Assembly: GCF_009569385.1 (NCBI RefSeq)
Contig: NZ_WBOF01000001.1
Location: 2,366,001 to 2,430,000 of the forward strand
DNA from: Streptomyces kaniharaensis
GTDB lineage: Bacteria > Actinomycetota > Actinomycetes > Streptomycetales > Streptomycetaceae
DNA length: 64,000 nt
Direction of reading: 5' to 3'
Made by a program: the position numbers and the translations under genes. This document shows positions 1 to 8,252 of this stretch, in pieces. Numbering within the stretch: the stretch's first letter is position 1; every line of letters begins with the position of its first letter. The notes beneath the pieces were generated by a model that ran no database searches, was not told the DNA's origin, and saw only the letters and a program-made list of their open reading frames with translations.

Positions 1-249
1 AGCGTTGGCGGCGCGGAGACCGTGAGCGGGCGGAAGGCGTAGGGGCGCGCGATGCTGAACCGCGCGCCCCTCCCCCACCTGCTGGCCGCCCTGCGGCGGC
101 TGGAGCGGTCCCCGGCCTCCCCCACATCGGGGCCGGTCCCGCTCGGACAGCACTGACGCTACGCCCGCGAAGGACCGTCCCCGACCGGCCTTGACGCTCT
201 CCTGTCGGGGAACGGGCGGCTCTTGACGGGCCGTTGACGGGTGAACCGG
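1..249. other. Left edge with no gene recognised
   Basis: No reading frame here has recognisable homology or codon bias that I trust. The only short ATG frame (about 34 codons from position 52) has no convincing ribosome-binding site. On the reverse strand this stretch lies just downstream of the kdpE-like fragment. It may hold more of the same decayed region. Confidence 0.4.
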
Positions 250-541
250 TCAGGGCTCGTACCGGTACCCGATGCCCGGCTCGGTGATCAGGTGGCGCGG
301 CCGGGCCGGGTCGCGCTCCAGCTTGCGGCGCAGCCCCGCCAGGTAGACCCGCAGGTGGTTGCCGCGCCCTTCCTGGGCCGGCCCCCAGACCTCGCGCAGG
401 ATCTGCCGGCCCGGCACCAGCCGGCCCGGGTTGGCGAGCAGCAGGGCGAGGATGCGCCACTCCGTCGGGGTGAGCCGCACCGGGCCGGCCGGGCCGGTGA
501 CGGTGGTGGCGGCGAGGTCCACGGTGTGGTCGCCGAAGCTC
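250..541 (-). pseudogene. 3' fragment of a KdpE-type response regulator
   Basis: About 95 codons on the reverse strand encode a complete OmpR/PhoB-type winged-helix DNA-binding domain. The signatures are LTPTEWRILALL, NPGRLV, LREVWGP, LRVYLAGLRRKLE and the terminal ITEPGIGYRY, which is closest to the KdpE C-terminus. The receiver domain that should precede it is absent. Upstream of about position 541 the sequence switches abruptly to an integrase-like remnant on the other strand. In the potassium-responsive KdpDE system, KdpE activates the kdp transporter operon, but this piece has no phosphorylation domain and no plausible start. I read it as a truncated relic left by a deletion or integration event. 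A translated stand-alone DNA-binding domain cannot be excluded. Confidence 0.7.
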
Positions 542-720
542 GACGGCAAGAAGGCCGCCCCTCGGTCATCCTGCGCAAGCGCCGCATCCTCGGCCACCTC
601 TTCGGCTACGCCGTGGAGGAGGGCTACCTGGCCGCCAACCTGCGGGTCTACGCGAAGTGCCTGCACGGCACCGTCGAGTACGCGAACGAGCTGATCTCGA
701 AGCGGCTCAACCGGAACCGC
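541..720 (+). pseudogene. Remnant of a tyrosine site-specific integrase
   Basis: Two short blocks match actinomycete tyrosine recombinases. The first contains DGKKAAP in one frame and VILRKRRILGHLFGYAVEEG in the next, resembling the core-binding helix region, with a frameshift between them. It runs directly into RVYAKCLHGTVEYANELI, which resembles the extreme C-terminus of the same family. The catalytic middle, with the Arg, HxxR and Tyr residues, is missing, so this is an internally deleted and frameshifted relic. It points toward the 3' end of the tRNA-Tyr gene less than 200 bases away, the usual place for an integrase gene of an element that integrates into a tRNA. The identification rests on short motifs recognised by eye. 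Confidence 0.6.
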
Positions 721-853
721 CCGGCGGCGCCGGCCCCGGATCCTGGTCCGCAGCTGGTCCGTATGCGCTGGTCAGCGCTGGGATTCGGGCGGCACAAAGC
801 GACAAGCCACCCAAATGGGGGCCTAACGCCGTCCGCGAGTGAACTGAACGAAA

Positions 854-893
854 AAGTGCCCGTGACCTGCGTTTCCGCAGGTCACGGGCACTT
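854..893. terminator. Perfect 18-bp hairpin, probable terminator
   Basis: Positions 854-871 and 876-893 are perfectly complementary around a four-base TTTC loop. The hairpin lies about 10 bases beyond the 3' end of the reverse-strand tRNA-Tyr gene, with A-rich sequence at 850-855 that becomes a U-run in the tRNA transcript direction. It probably ends tRNA transcription and would also work for transcripts from the left. Confidence 0.8.
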
Positions 894-903
894 CTCTATC
901 CTG

Positions 904-984
904 TGGCTGGTGCAGGGTTCGAACCTGCGTAGCTTGCGCGACAGATTTACAGTCTGCTCCCTTTGGCCGCTCGGGCAACCAGCC
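904..984 (-). tRNA. tRNA-Tyr (anticodon GTA)
   Basis: Read on the reverse strand, the 7-bp acceptor stem GGCTGGT pairs with ACCAGCC, followed by a discriminator A at 904. The anticodon arm is CAGACTGTAAATCTG with anticodon GTA. There is a long variable arm (CGCGCAAGCTACG region), as expected for a class II tRNA-Tyr, and a T-loop GGTTCGAACC. The length is 81 nt and the CCA end is not encoded, which is common in streptomycetes. The integrase remnant lies beyond its 3' end, so this gene may have served as an attachment site. Confidence 0.95.
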
Positions 985-1198
985 AGGATCTCGTCCCCGG
1001 GGCGCTGCCCCGTTCGACTTCGTAAACGATACCTGATGTCGGGGGGTGCTTCGCCACTCGATTGGTCACGCGATGATCAAGGCGCTCGGCGTGGCTGTCG
1101 GGGGCAGCGGCGGGGTGGCGCTGGATAGGCTGGGGCGGCGGGCGTCCGGTGGGGCGGGCCGTGCCAGTGAAGCCAGAGCATCAAGGAGACCAACACCC

Positions 1199-1687
1199 AT
1201 GGCCGACTCCAGTTTCGACATCGTCTCGAAGGTCGAGTGGCAGGAGGTCGACAACGCGATCAACCAGACCTCCCGTGAGATCGCCACCCGCTTCGACTTC
1301 AAGAACGTCGGCGCCGAGATCAGCCGCTCCGGCGAGAAGATCGAGATGAAGGCCAACGGCGAGGAGCGCGTGAAGGCCATCCTGGACGTGCTGCAGAGCA
1401 AGTTCATCAAGCGTGGACTGTCGCTGAAGGCCCTGGACGCCGGCGACCCGCAGCTGTCCGGCAAGGAGTACAAGATCTTCGCGGACGTGAAGGAGGGCAT
1501 CTCCACGGACGATGCCAAGAAGGTCGCGAAGATCATCCGCGACGAGGGCCCCAAGGGCGTCAAGGCCCAGGTCCAGGGCGACGAGCTGCGCGTCAGCTCG
1601 AAGAGCCGCGACGACCTCCAGGCCATCCAGGCCCTGCTCAAGGGCAAGGACCTGGACTTCGCGATCCAGTTCGTGAACTACCGCTGA
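1199..1687 (+). CDS. yajQ: YajQ family cyclic-di-GMP-binding protein
   Basis: The 162-residue product is a full-length member of the YajQ (UPF0234) family, which folds as two ferredoxin-like halves. It starts [20 protein letters not shown] and ends with the conserved pattern [11 protein letters not shown]. Family members bind nucleic acids and nucleotides, and in Xanthomonas a member binds cyclic di-GMP. The role in actinomycetes is not settled. The ATG at 1199 has AAGGAG about 10 bases upstream. A reading frame extends further upstream, but that part has no family similarity. The gene is monocistronic, and a candidate -10 (TAGGCT, 1126-1131) lies upstream. Confidence 0.93.
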   Translation: MADSSFDIVSKVEWQEVDNAINQTSREIATRFDFKNVGAEISRSGEKIEMKANGEERVKAILDVLQSKFIKRGLSLKALDAGDPQLSGKEYKIFADVKEGISTDDAKKVAKIIRDEGPKGVKAQVQGDELRVSSKSRDDLQAIQALLKGKDLDFAIQFVNYR

Positions 1688-1710
1688 CCGTCTGACGCGG
1701 AATGCGGCGA

Positions 1711-1746
1711 GGCCCCGGTCCTGAAGCTGACGGACCGGGGCCTTTC
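1711..1746 (+). terminator. Terminator after yajQ
   Basis: An 11-bp perfect stem (1711-1721 with 1732-1742, GGCCCCGGTCC and its complement) is followed by TTT. It begins 23 bases after the yajQ stop codon. Confidence 0.85.
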
Positions 1747-1806
1747 GGGTCGGTGGGCTTGGGCGGGGCGGGGGGCGGTCACCGGAGGCCCGGCCCCCGG
1801 CGTGGC

Positions 1807-2298
1807 TCAGCCGGCCGCCTCCCAGTCCCGGGTACTCCGGTGGGCGTCGAGGCCGACCGTTGCGAACTCGTCGACCTGGCCCTCCTCCGTACGGGCACCG
1901 ATCCGGCGCAGGGCCTGGGATATCGGGCTGCCCTCCGGCGGGAAGGACTCCTCCTCGCCGCTGACGAGCGGGCCGAGGTCGACTCGCCCGTCGGCCCAGA
2001 CGGCGGCGCGCTGGGTGCCGCGGCCGCCCCAGTAGGCGGCCTCGACGCAGGCGATGGGGCCGGCCTTGGACCAGGCCGCGAGCCGCCGCTCTAAGCCCTC
2101 CGAGTGCCAGGCGAAGCCGCCTTCGCCCGCGGATTTCCGTTCGCCGCCGTCGACTTGGAAGGCGGCCAGCAGGGCGGGAGTGGCCGGGATCAGGGCCAGC
2201 CCCTGCGCGAGCGGCACCACCCGGGCGACCGGCACCTCGGCCGCCGCCACCGTGAGCAGCGCCAACGAGCCGATCAGCGCCTGGAGTTCGTATGCCAT
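1807..2298 (-). CDS. Conserved hypothetical protein
   Basis: A 163-residue protein starting MAYELQALIGSLALLTVAA and ending in an acidic, hydrophilic tail. I do not recognise a named family. The N-terminal 60 residues are rich in Ala, Leu and Val, with segments that could be a buried core. The middle contains W-H-S-E-G-L-E-R and A-A-Y-W-G-G-R-G, reminiscent of streptomycete conserved hypothetical proteins. Codon use is typical of the neighbourhood, which supports a real gene. An earlier in-frame ATG adds eight residues, but the internal ATG starts the coherent protein. It is cytoplasmic as far as can be seen. Confidence 0.7.
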   Translation of the reverse strand: MAYELQALIGSLALLTVAAAEVPVARVVPLAQGLALIPATPALLAAFQVDGGERKSAGEGGFAWHSEGLERRLAAWSKAGPIACVEAAYWGGRGTQRAAVWADGRVDLGPLVSGEEESFPPEGSPISQALRRIGARTEEGQVDEFATVGLDAHRSTRDWEAAG

Positions 2299-2340
2299 GC
2301 CCGACATCGTCGCCCACCGCACCGACAGGCGGCGCGGAAT

Positions 2341-2568
2341 TTATGATTCCGTGCTCGACCGACGTCCGCACAACAGCGTGGACACCGTCACGTCCATCGA
2401 ATCCTCGGCCCGACTGGGCTCCTCGGCGTTCGGTTCGTCGAAGATCTCGGCGAGTTGGGCCCGCAGCCGGATCAGGCGGAGAACTGTTCGGCGGTGAGTG
2501 GTCACGCCTGAGACACCATTCACGCAAACGTGGACGATTGCGGTGCCGAGAACGCCAGGGGTGGGCAT
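2341..2568 (-). CDS. Possible small hypothetical protein
   Basis: A 75-codon frame 42 bases upstream of the preceding hypothetical gene and on the same strand. The part from the internal GTG (about 55 residues, beginning VTTHRRTVLRLIRLRAQL) has a Leu/Arg-rich helix and an acidic stretch (EIFDEPNAEEPSRAED). Third-position GC is visibly lower than in neighbouring genes, which argues against strong selection as coding sequence. I recognise no family. It could be a short regulatory protein or a chance frame. Confidence 0.25.
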   Translation of the reverse strand: MPTPGVLGTAIVHVCVNGVSGVTTHRRTVLRLIRLRAQLAEIFDEPNAEEPSRAEDSMDVTVSTLLCGRRSSTES

Positions 2569-2570
2569 GA

Positions 2571-2753
2571 CTGATCACCGCCGGCATGCCCGCCGGGACG
2601 CTCGGCAGCGGCCTGCTGGACCACCTCTCCCCCACCGCCGCACTCACCGTGATCGCCGCCCTGCTCGCCGCGGCCCTGCCGCCCGCCCCCGCGGGCCGGA
2701 CGCTGCGCCGCGCCGCCTGGCCGGGCGCGCAGACCTCGGCCGACCGGCCCTGA
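2571..2753 (+). pseudogene. C-terminal fragment resembling an MFS transporter
   Basis: The frame reads LITAGMPAGTLGSGLLDHLS followed by a 15-residue Ala/Leu-rich helix and a basic tail. This resembles the last transmembrane helix and cytoplasmic end of major facilitator proteins. An in-frame TGA lies directly upstream at 2568-2570, and no longer coding sequence is present. I interpret it as a relic of a deleted transporter gene. The evidence is one helix and its flanks, so the call is tentative. Confidence 0.35.
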
Positions 2754-2976
2754 CGGCGATCACCCGTGCGGGTGCACGCCACATGCGGCATCCGGGCCAA
2801 CCGGGTGAACTGGCCGGGTACGGCCGCCCCGGCGCCCCTGCCTTCGGGCGGGCGCGCGCACCCGGCTCCCGCGCTGACTTCCACGGACGGCCCCTGCCGT
2901 CCGGGCTCGCCGGCATCCAGGACCGGACGACCTCGACCTCCGCGACACCGTCAGCGAACAGCCCACGGGAGTGCCC
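2754..2976. other. Non-coding stretch before the M20 peptidase gene
   Basis: No protein is recognisable here on either strand. Together with the 2299-2570 region this gives about 680 bases that contain only the tentative small frame and the transporter fragment described separately. Confidence 0.4.
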
Positions 2977-4365
2977 ATGACCGACGGAACAACCGACGGA
3001 ACGACCGGCAAGGCGCCTGACGAACTCGCCCGCCGGATAGCCGAGTTGATGCCCCGCGCCAAAACCGACCTGGCCGAGCTGGTGGCCATCCCGTCCGTCG
3101 CCGACCCCCGTCAGTACCCGCCGCAGAAGTGCCGGGAGGCCGCCGAGTGGGTCGCCGCCGCCTTCACCGAGGTCGGCCTGCGCGACGTCCACCTGGAGGA
3201 GACCCCGGACGGCAGCCACGCCGTGATCGGCCACCGCCCGCCGCCGCGCGGCGCCCCGACCGTCCTCCTCTACTCCCACTACGACGTCCAGCCCCCGCTC
3301 GACGACGCCGCGTGGACCTCTGGGCCGTTCGAGCTCACCGAGCGCGACGGACGCTGGTACGGGCGCGGCGCCGCCGACTGCAAGGGCAACATCGTCATGC
3401 ACCTCACCGCCCTGCGGGCGCTCGGCGACGACATCCCGGTCGGCCTCAAGCTCGTCGTCGAGGGCTCCGAGGAGCAGGGCACCGGCGGCCTGGAGGCGTA
3501 CCTGCCCCCGCACGCCGGGGAGTTGCACGCGGACGCGCTGCTGATCTGCGACACCGGCAACGCCGCCGTCGGCGTGCCCACCGCCACCACCTCGCTGCGC
3601 GGGGTCGCCAACGTGGTGGTCACCGTCCGGGCGCTGCGCGGCGACCTGCACTCCGGCATGTTCGGCGGCCCCGCCCCGGACGCGCTCGCCGCGCTGATCC
3701 GGATGCTCGACTCGCTGCGCGACGCCGACGGCGGCACCCGGATCGACGGCCTGGACCACACCGGCACCTGGAGCGGCGCCGACTACGACGAGACGCGGTT
3801 CCGCGCCGACGCCGGCGTGCTGGACGGCGTCCGTCTGACCGGCTCCGGGACGGTCGCCGACCGGCTCTGGGCCCGCCCCGCCGTCACCGTGCTCGGCATC
3901 GACTGCCCGCCCGTGGTCGGCTCGGCCGCCGCCGTCCCGGCCGCCGCCCGGGCCCGGGTGAGCCTGCGGGTGCCGCCCGGCACCGAGGCGCGCGCCGCCC
4001 AGGACGCGCTGATCGCGCACCTGGAGGCCGCCGCGCCCTGGGGCGTCGCGGTGGACGTCGAACGGGAGAGCGCCGGCTCGCCGTTCCGCGCTGCCACCGG
4101 CGGCCCCGCGTACGCCGCGCTCGACAGGGCGATGCGGGAGGTCTACGGCAGGCCGACGTCCTTCCTCGGCCAGGGCGGCTCGATCCCGCTCTGCAACGTC
4201 CTCGCCACCACCTACCCCGACGCGGAACTCATCCTGATGGGCGTCGAGGAGCCGCGCTGCCGGATCCACGCGCCGAACGAGAGCGTCGACCCGGGCGAGA
4301 TCGAGCACATGGCCCACGTCGAGGCGCTGTTCCTGCGGCACTTCGCCGACTCCGCACGGGCGTGA
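2977..4365 (+). CDS. M20-family metallodipeptidase
   Basis: A 462-residue zinc dipeptidase of the M20 family, related to carnosinase-like and broad cytosolic dipeptidases. The metal-binding and catalytic regions are present: YSHYDVQPP (His ligand plus the catalytic Asp two residues on), the bridging Asp in GAADCKGN, the general-base Glu pair in VEGSEEQG, the Asp in CDTGN and the late His in RIHAPNES. A lid domain inserted around residues 200-320 carries the conserved HSGMFGG. The ATG at 2977 has GGGAG about five bases upstream. A GTG six bases earlier is the alternative. The M24 peptidase gene starts 58 bases downstream on the same strand. The two probably form a peptide-degradation operon. 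Confidence 0.9.
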   Translation: MTDGTTDGTTGKAPDELARRIAELMPRAKTDLAELVAIPSVADPRQYPPQKCREAAEWVAAAFTEVGLRDVHLEETPDGSHAVIGHRPPPRGAPTVLLYSHYDVQPPLDDAAWTSGPFELTERDGRWYGRGAADCKGNIVMHLTALRALGDDIPVGLKLVVEGSEEQGTGGLEAYLPPHAGELHADALLICDTGNAAVGVPTATTSLRGVANVVVTVRALRGDLHSGMFGGPAPDALAALIRMLDSLRDADGGTRIDGLDHTGTWSGADYDETRFRADAGVLDGVRLTGSGTVADRLWARPAVTVLGIDCPPVVGSAAAVPAAARARVSLRVPPGTEARAAQDALIAHLEAAAPWGVAVDVERESAGSPFRAATGGPAYAALDRAMREVYGRPTSFLGQGGSIPLCNVLATTYPDAELILMGVEEPRCRIHAPNESVDPGEIEHMAHVEALFLRHFADSARA

Positions 4366-4423
4366 CGGAGTTCCACATGCTGGAGTCCCAGCAGCCCGTC
4401 CGGAACCCCGAGGAGGAACACCA

Positions 4424-5542
4424 GTGCTCCGACCCTTCACCACCGAGGACTACCGCGCCAGGATGGCCCGCGCCGCCGCCGACGCGGCCGCCGCCGGACT
4501 GGCCGGCCTAATCGTCGCCCCCGGCCCCGACCTGGCCTACCTCTGCGGCTACCGGCCCACCGCGATCACCGAGCGGCTCACCGCCCTCGTCCTCGGCGCC
4601 GGGCGCGAACCCGCGCTGATCGTCCCCAGGCTGGAGCGCCCGGACGCCGAGAAGGCGCCCGGCGCGCCGGCCGTCCGGCTGCTCGACTGGTCCGACGGCG
4701 AGGACCCGTACGCCACCGCCGTCCCGCTGCTCGACCCGGCCGGGCGGTACGGCATCTCCGACAACACCTGGGCGATGCACCTGCTCGGCCTCCAGGGCGC
4801 GCTGCCCGGCGCCGGCTTCACCGCGCTCACCGCGGGCCTGCCGATGCTGCGCGCGGTCAAGGACACCGACGAGCTGGACCGCCTCGCCGCCGCCGGCGGC
4901 GCCGCGGACGCCGCCTACCGGGGCATCCTGGAGGTGCCCTTCGCCGGGCGCCGGGAGACCGACGTCGCCGCCGACCTCGGCGCGCTGCTCATCCAGTACG
5001 GGCACAGCCAGGTCGACTTCACCGTGGTCGGCTCCGGCCCGAACGGCGCCGACCCGCACCACGAGGCCGGCGACCGCGTCATCGAGCCGGGCGACACCGT
5101 GGTGCTGGACTTCGGCGGCCTCAAGGACGGCTACGGCTCGGACACCACCCGGACCGTGCACGTCGGCCCGGACGTACCGGCCGAGGTACGGACGGTGCAC
5201 GACGTCGTCCGGCTCGCCCAGCAGACCGCGTTCGAGGCCGTCCGCCCCGGGGTCGGCTGCCAGGAGATCGACCGGATCGCCCGCCGGGTGATCACCGAGG
5301 CCGGCTACGGCGAGTACTTCATCCACCGCACGGGCCACGGCATCGGCATCACCACGCACGAACCGCCGTACCTGGTCGAGGGCGAGGAGCAGCCGCTGGT
5401 GCCCGGCATGTGCTTCTCGATCGAGCCCGGGATCTACCTGCCCGGCCGGTTCGGGGTGCGGATCGAGGACATCGTCACCGTCACGGCGAACGGCGGACGG
5501 CGGTTCAACAACACCCCGCACGAGCTGGGCATCGTGTCCTGA
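4424..5542 (+). CDS. M24-family Xaa-Pro dipeptidase
   Basis: A 372-residue pita-bread-fold aminopeptidase/prolidase of family M24. The five metal ligands are visible: Asp in LDFGGLKDG, Asp in GSDTTRTVHVG, His in HRTGHGIGITTHE, Glu in SIEPGIY and Glu in VRIEDIV. The first 130 residues form the creatinase-like N-terminal domain. The start is GTG at 4424 with a strong AGGAGGA at 4411-4417. The family cleaves Xaa-Pro dipeptides in the cytoplasm. With the M20 dipeptidase just upstream it suggests a small catabolic unit for peptides, including proline-containing ones. No transporter accompanies it. Confidence 0.9.
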   Translation: MLRPFTTEDYRARMARAAADAAAAGLAGLIVAPGPDLAYLCGYRPTAITERLTALVLGAGREPALIVPRLERPDAEKAPGAPAVRLLDWSDGEDPYATAVPLLDPAGRYGISDNTWAMHLLGLQGALPGAGFTALTAGLPMLRAVKDTDELDRLAAAGGAADAAYRGILEVPFAGRRETDVAADLGALLIQYGHSQVDFTVVGSGPNGADPHHEAGDRVIEPGDTVVLDFGGLKDGYGSDTTRTVHVGPDVPAEVRTVHDVVRLAQQTAFEAVRPGVGCQEIDRIARRVITEAGYGEYFIHRTGHGIGITTHEPPYLVEGEEQPLVPGMCFSIEPGIYLPGRFGVRIEDIVTVTANGGRRFNNTPHELGIVS

Positions 5543-5666
5543 CCTCCCACCGGCCTGCCCCCCAGTCCTGGACCCGCCGTGAACCCCCACCTAACGAGGG
5601 ATTTCTCAAGATCCGGTCATCGTTCGTGAAGAGTCCTCCCAGCTTGCTTTGCTAGTTTCAGCGGGC

Positions 5667-6647
5667 ATGACCAACCTGCTCCGCCCGGCCCCACCACCAC
5701 TCGTGCGGGCCGGGCGACCACGTCCGGCGGGCCTGGCGAGGCTGCGGCTGCTGGCCTGGCCGCTCTACTTGGCGGCCTTCGGCTGGTACCTGCACGCCAA
5801 CGGACTGCCGTCCGCCAACGACGTGGTGTTCTGCTGGCTGATCGGCGCCCTGCTGACCGCCGCCGTGCACAGCGGGCACGGCCCCCGCGGCTTCCTCCTG
5901 GTGCTGCGCGACTGGGTGCCGGTGATGGCCGCGGTCTGGACGTACTCGCTGCTGCGCGGCTACGGCGCGCACACCCCGTGGGCGCCGCACTGGCTGCCGC
6001 AGCTGAGCGCCGACCGGGTGCTCGGGTTCGGCGCGACGTGGACCGTCCGGCTCCAGCACGCGCTGTACACGCCCGGCTCACCGCACTGGTACGACTACGC
6101 GGCGGTCACCGTCTACCTCTCGCACTTCTTCCTGGTCTTCGTGATCCTCGCGGTGCTCTGGCGCCGCCACCACGCGCGCTACCGCCGGCTGCTCGCGTGC
6201 TACCTGGCCCTGACCTTCGCCGGCTTCGCGACGTACCTGCTCTACCCGGCAGACCCGCCCTGGCTGGTCGCCCAGGAGGGGCACCTGCCGGCGCTCCCCC
6301 GGGTGGTGTCCTCGGTGCTCACCCAGAGCGGGCTGCCGCAGGCCCAGTCCGTCTTCGAGAACGGCAGCCAGTTCGCCAACGACGTCGCGGCGATGCCCTC
6401 GCTGCACTCCGCCTACCCGGCGATGCTGCTGTTCTTCTTCTGGCCGACCGCCCGCCCCTGGCTGCGCGCCCTGCTCGTCGCCTATCCGCTCACCATGGCG
6501 TTCACGCTGGTGTATGGCGCCGAGCACTTCATCGTCGACATCCTGGCGGGCTGGACGTACGCGGCCGTGGTGGTCTTCGGCCTGCGGTGGCTGTGGGCCC
6601 GGCGGACTCGACAGGCGTACGGGCGGGCAGACTTGGCCGCGTGCTGA
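5667..6647 (+). CDS. PAP2-superfamily integral membrane phosphatase
   Basis: A 326-residue protein with about six hydrophobic segments. The PAP2 signature is in its C-terminal half: MPSLHSAYPA (motif 2) and YGAEHFIVDILAGW (motif 3). This spacing is seen in the inositol-phosphorylceramide-synthase-like branch (AUR1/Ipt-type) found in actinomycetes. The expected role is removal or transfer of a lipid phosphate head group at the membrane, but the substrate is unknown. The ATG at 5667 begins MTNLLRPAP. A slightly longer frame with an upstream TTG is less likely. The stop codon overlaps the start of mug by seven bases, so the two genes are translationally linked despite unrelated roles. Confidence 0.85.
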   Translation: MTNLLRPAPPPLVRAGRPRPAGLARLRLLAWPLYLAAFGWYLHANGLPSANDVVFCWLIGALLTAAVHSGHGPRGFLLVLRDWVPVMAAVWTYSLLRGYGAHTPWAPHWLPQLSADRVLGFGATWTVRLQHALYTPGSPHWYDYAAVTVYLSHFFLVFVILAVLWRRHHARYRRLLACYLALTFAGFATYLLYPADPPWLVAQEGHLPALPRVVSSVLTQSGLPQAQSVFENGSQFANDVAAMPSLHSAYPAMLLFFFWPTARPWLRALLVAYPLTMAFTLVYGAEHFIVDILAGWTYAAVVVFGLRWLWARRTRQAYGRADLAAC

Positions 6648-7207
6648 CACCGCCCCGCCCGCCGACGAAGCCCACCGCCGAACAGCTGCTGGCCGCCAAG
6701 GACTCCACCATCCCGGACGTCACCGGGCCCGGGCTGCGGGTCCTCTTCTGTGGCATCAACCCGGGCCTCTGGTCCGGCGCCACCGGCCACCACTTCGCCC
6801 GCCCCGGCAACCGCTTCTGGCCCGCCCTTCACCGCTCCGGCTTCACCGACCGCCAGTACCGCCCGGACGAGCAGCGCGAGTTGCTCCGCCTGGGCCTCGG
6901 CATCACCAACGTCGCCCCGCGCACCACCGCCAAGGCCGACGAACTGACCGCCGAGGAGTTGCGCGAGGGCGGCGCCGCGCTCCGCGAGCGCGTGCTGCGA
7001 CTGCGTCCGCGGGCCCTGGCCGTCCTCGGCATCGGCGCCTACCGGACGGCCTTCGGGGCGCGCAAGGCCGTGATCGGGCGGCAGCCGGAGGGCATCGGCG
7101 ACACCGAGGTGTGGGTGCTGCCGAACCCGAGCGGGCTCAACGCGCACTACACGCTGGACGCGCTGGCCGCCGAGTTCCGCAGGCTGCGCGAGGCGGTGGG
7201 CGAGTAG
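6641..7207 (+). CDS. mug: G/U(T)-mismatch-specific DNA glycosylase Mug
   Basis: A 188-residue uracil-DNA glycosylase of the MUG/TDG family. It excises uracil or thymine mispaired with guanine and ethenocytosine lesions, starting base excision repair. Motif A is VLFCGINPGLWSGATGHHFA and motif B is LPNPSGLN. The catalytic Asn lies in GINPG. The likely start is GTG at 6641, overlapping the end of the membrane phosphatase gene. The frame is open far upstream, but that part shadows the upstream gene. The convergent LysR gene ends only 10 bases away, so no separate terminator fits between them. Confidence 0.9.
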   Translation: MLTPPRPPTKPTAEQLLAAKDSTIPDVTGPGLRVLFCGINPGLWSGATGHHFARPGNRFWPALHRSGFTDRQYRPDEQRELLRLGLGITNVAPRTTAKADELTAEELREGGAALRERVLRLRPRALAVLGIGAYRTAFGARKAVIGRQPEGIGDTEVWVLPNPSGLNAHYTLDALAAEFRRLREAVGE

Positions 7208-7217
7208 CGGCCCGGCC

Positions 7218-8117
7218 CTAGGCGGCGCGTAGTCCGTCCGGCAGCGGAGCCGCCCGCAGTTCGCGGATCAGGGCCCGCACGGCGGCCGTCCCGGCCAGCT
7301 CGGGCGTGGTCACGTAGCCGACGAACCGGCTGGGCGGGCGCGGTCCGAGGTCGGTGACTGCGAGACCGGGCGGGGCGCCGAGCAGGGTGGTCCGGGGCAT
7401 GATCGCCATCCCGAGGCCCTGCGAGACCAGCGAGACGGCCACCGTGTCGTCCTCCACGTCGATGGTCGCGGGCGGGATCCAGTCCTGCCGCTGCCACCAG
7501 TCCCGGGTGTAGGAGCCGCAGTTCTCGTCCCAGTCGACCAGCGGCAGCCCGCGCGGCGCCGGGTGGCCCTGCGGGTGGGCGAGCGCGTACGTCTCCTCGA
7601 ACAGGCGCGCCGAGACCAGGCCCGGTGCGGGCGGTGGGCCGGCGGCGTCCAGGGTGGCCAGCCCGAGGTCGGCGCGGCCGTCGGCGACCTCCCCGGCAGT
7701 GCCGCGGCCGAGTTCCCGGACGATCCGGACCCGCGGCGTCAGCCCGGGGTGGCGGGCGGTGAGCCGGGCGAGCACGGGCGGCAGCAGATGCGCGGCGACG
7801 CTGCGGAACGCGACGATCCGCAGCGTGCCGGTCACCTCCTCGGCCGCCGCGCCCGCGCCGCGCACCTCGGGGCCCATCGCCGCCATCAGCCGCAGGATCC
7901 GGCGGGCGTACGCCACCGCCCGTGCGCCGGCGTCGGTGAGGCGTGCACCGTGGCGCCCACGGTCGAAGAGCACCGCGCCGAGCTTCCGTTCGCAGGCGCG
8001 CACGGCGTGCGATACGGCGGACTGGGTGGTCCCCAGGCGTGCGGCCGCCGCGGTGAAGCTCCGCTCCTCCTCGACGGCGACCAGGATCCGCAGCTCGTGC
8101 GGGGCGAGATCGGTCAT
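7218..8117 (-). CDS. LysR-family transcriptional regulator
   Basis: A 299-residue LysR regulator. The N-terminal winged helix-turn-helix is clear (LRILVAVEEERSFTAAAARL, TTQSAVSHAVRACERKLG, LFDRGRHGARLTDAG). The remainder forms the two-lobed effector-binding domain, ending in a variable region. The ATG at 8117 gives the standard LysR length. An upstream in-frame codon adds eight residues. It is divergent from the medium-chain reductase gene, with 135 bases between starts and an inverted repeat in that gap. By the usual LysR pattern it probably autoregulates and controls the neighbour. The effector is unknown. Confidence 0.9.
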   Translation of the reverse strand: MTDLAPHELRILVAVEEERSFTAAAARLGTTQSAVSHAVRACERKLGAVLFDRGRHGARLTDAGARAVAYARRILRLMAAMGPEVRGAGAAAEEVTGTLRIVAFRSVAAHLLPPVLARLTARHPGLTPRVRIVRELGRGTAGEVADGRADLGLATLDAAGPPPAPGLVSARLFEETYALAHPQGHPAPRGLPLVDWDENCGSYTRDWWQRQDWIPPATIDVEDDTVAVSLVSQGLGMAIMPRTTLLGAPPGLAVTDLGPRPPSRFVGYVTTPELAGTAAVRALIRELRAAPLPDGLRAA

Positions 8118-8139
8118 GCCGCCGAATCTACCGGGATCC

Positions 8140-8171
8140 ATCGAATCTGTTCATGGAAGCGGCTGTTCGAT
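8140..8171. promoter_or_regulatory. Candidate LysR operator
   Basis: ATCGAA at 8140-8145 is mirrored by TTCGAT at 8166-8171 in the divergent promoter region between the LysR gene and the reductase gene. The position, just upstream of the regulator's start, fits a site for autoregulation and activation. It was identified by symmetry only. Confidence 0.35.
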
Positions 8172-8252
8172 CGACGCGGGCCCCTGCCCGGCCGCTCCCC
8201 CGCTTCCTACGGTGATCACGTCCGTCCACCGCGACCCACCCCGGAGCCACCG

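Noticed and set aside
241..1128. A 295-codon forward frame through the tRNA region
   Set aside because: It crosses the tRNA-Tyr gene and the terminator hairpin, shadows the kdpE fragment and has family similarity only in the integrase-like part. I treat it as a relic plus chance extension.
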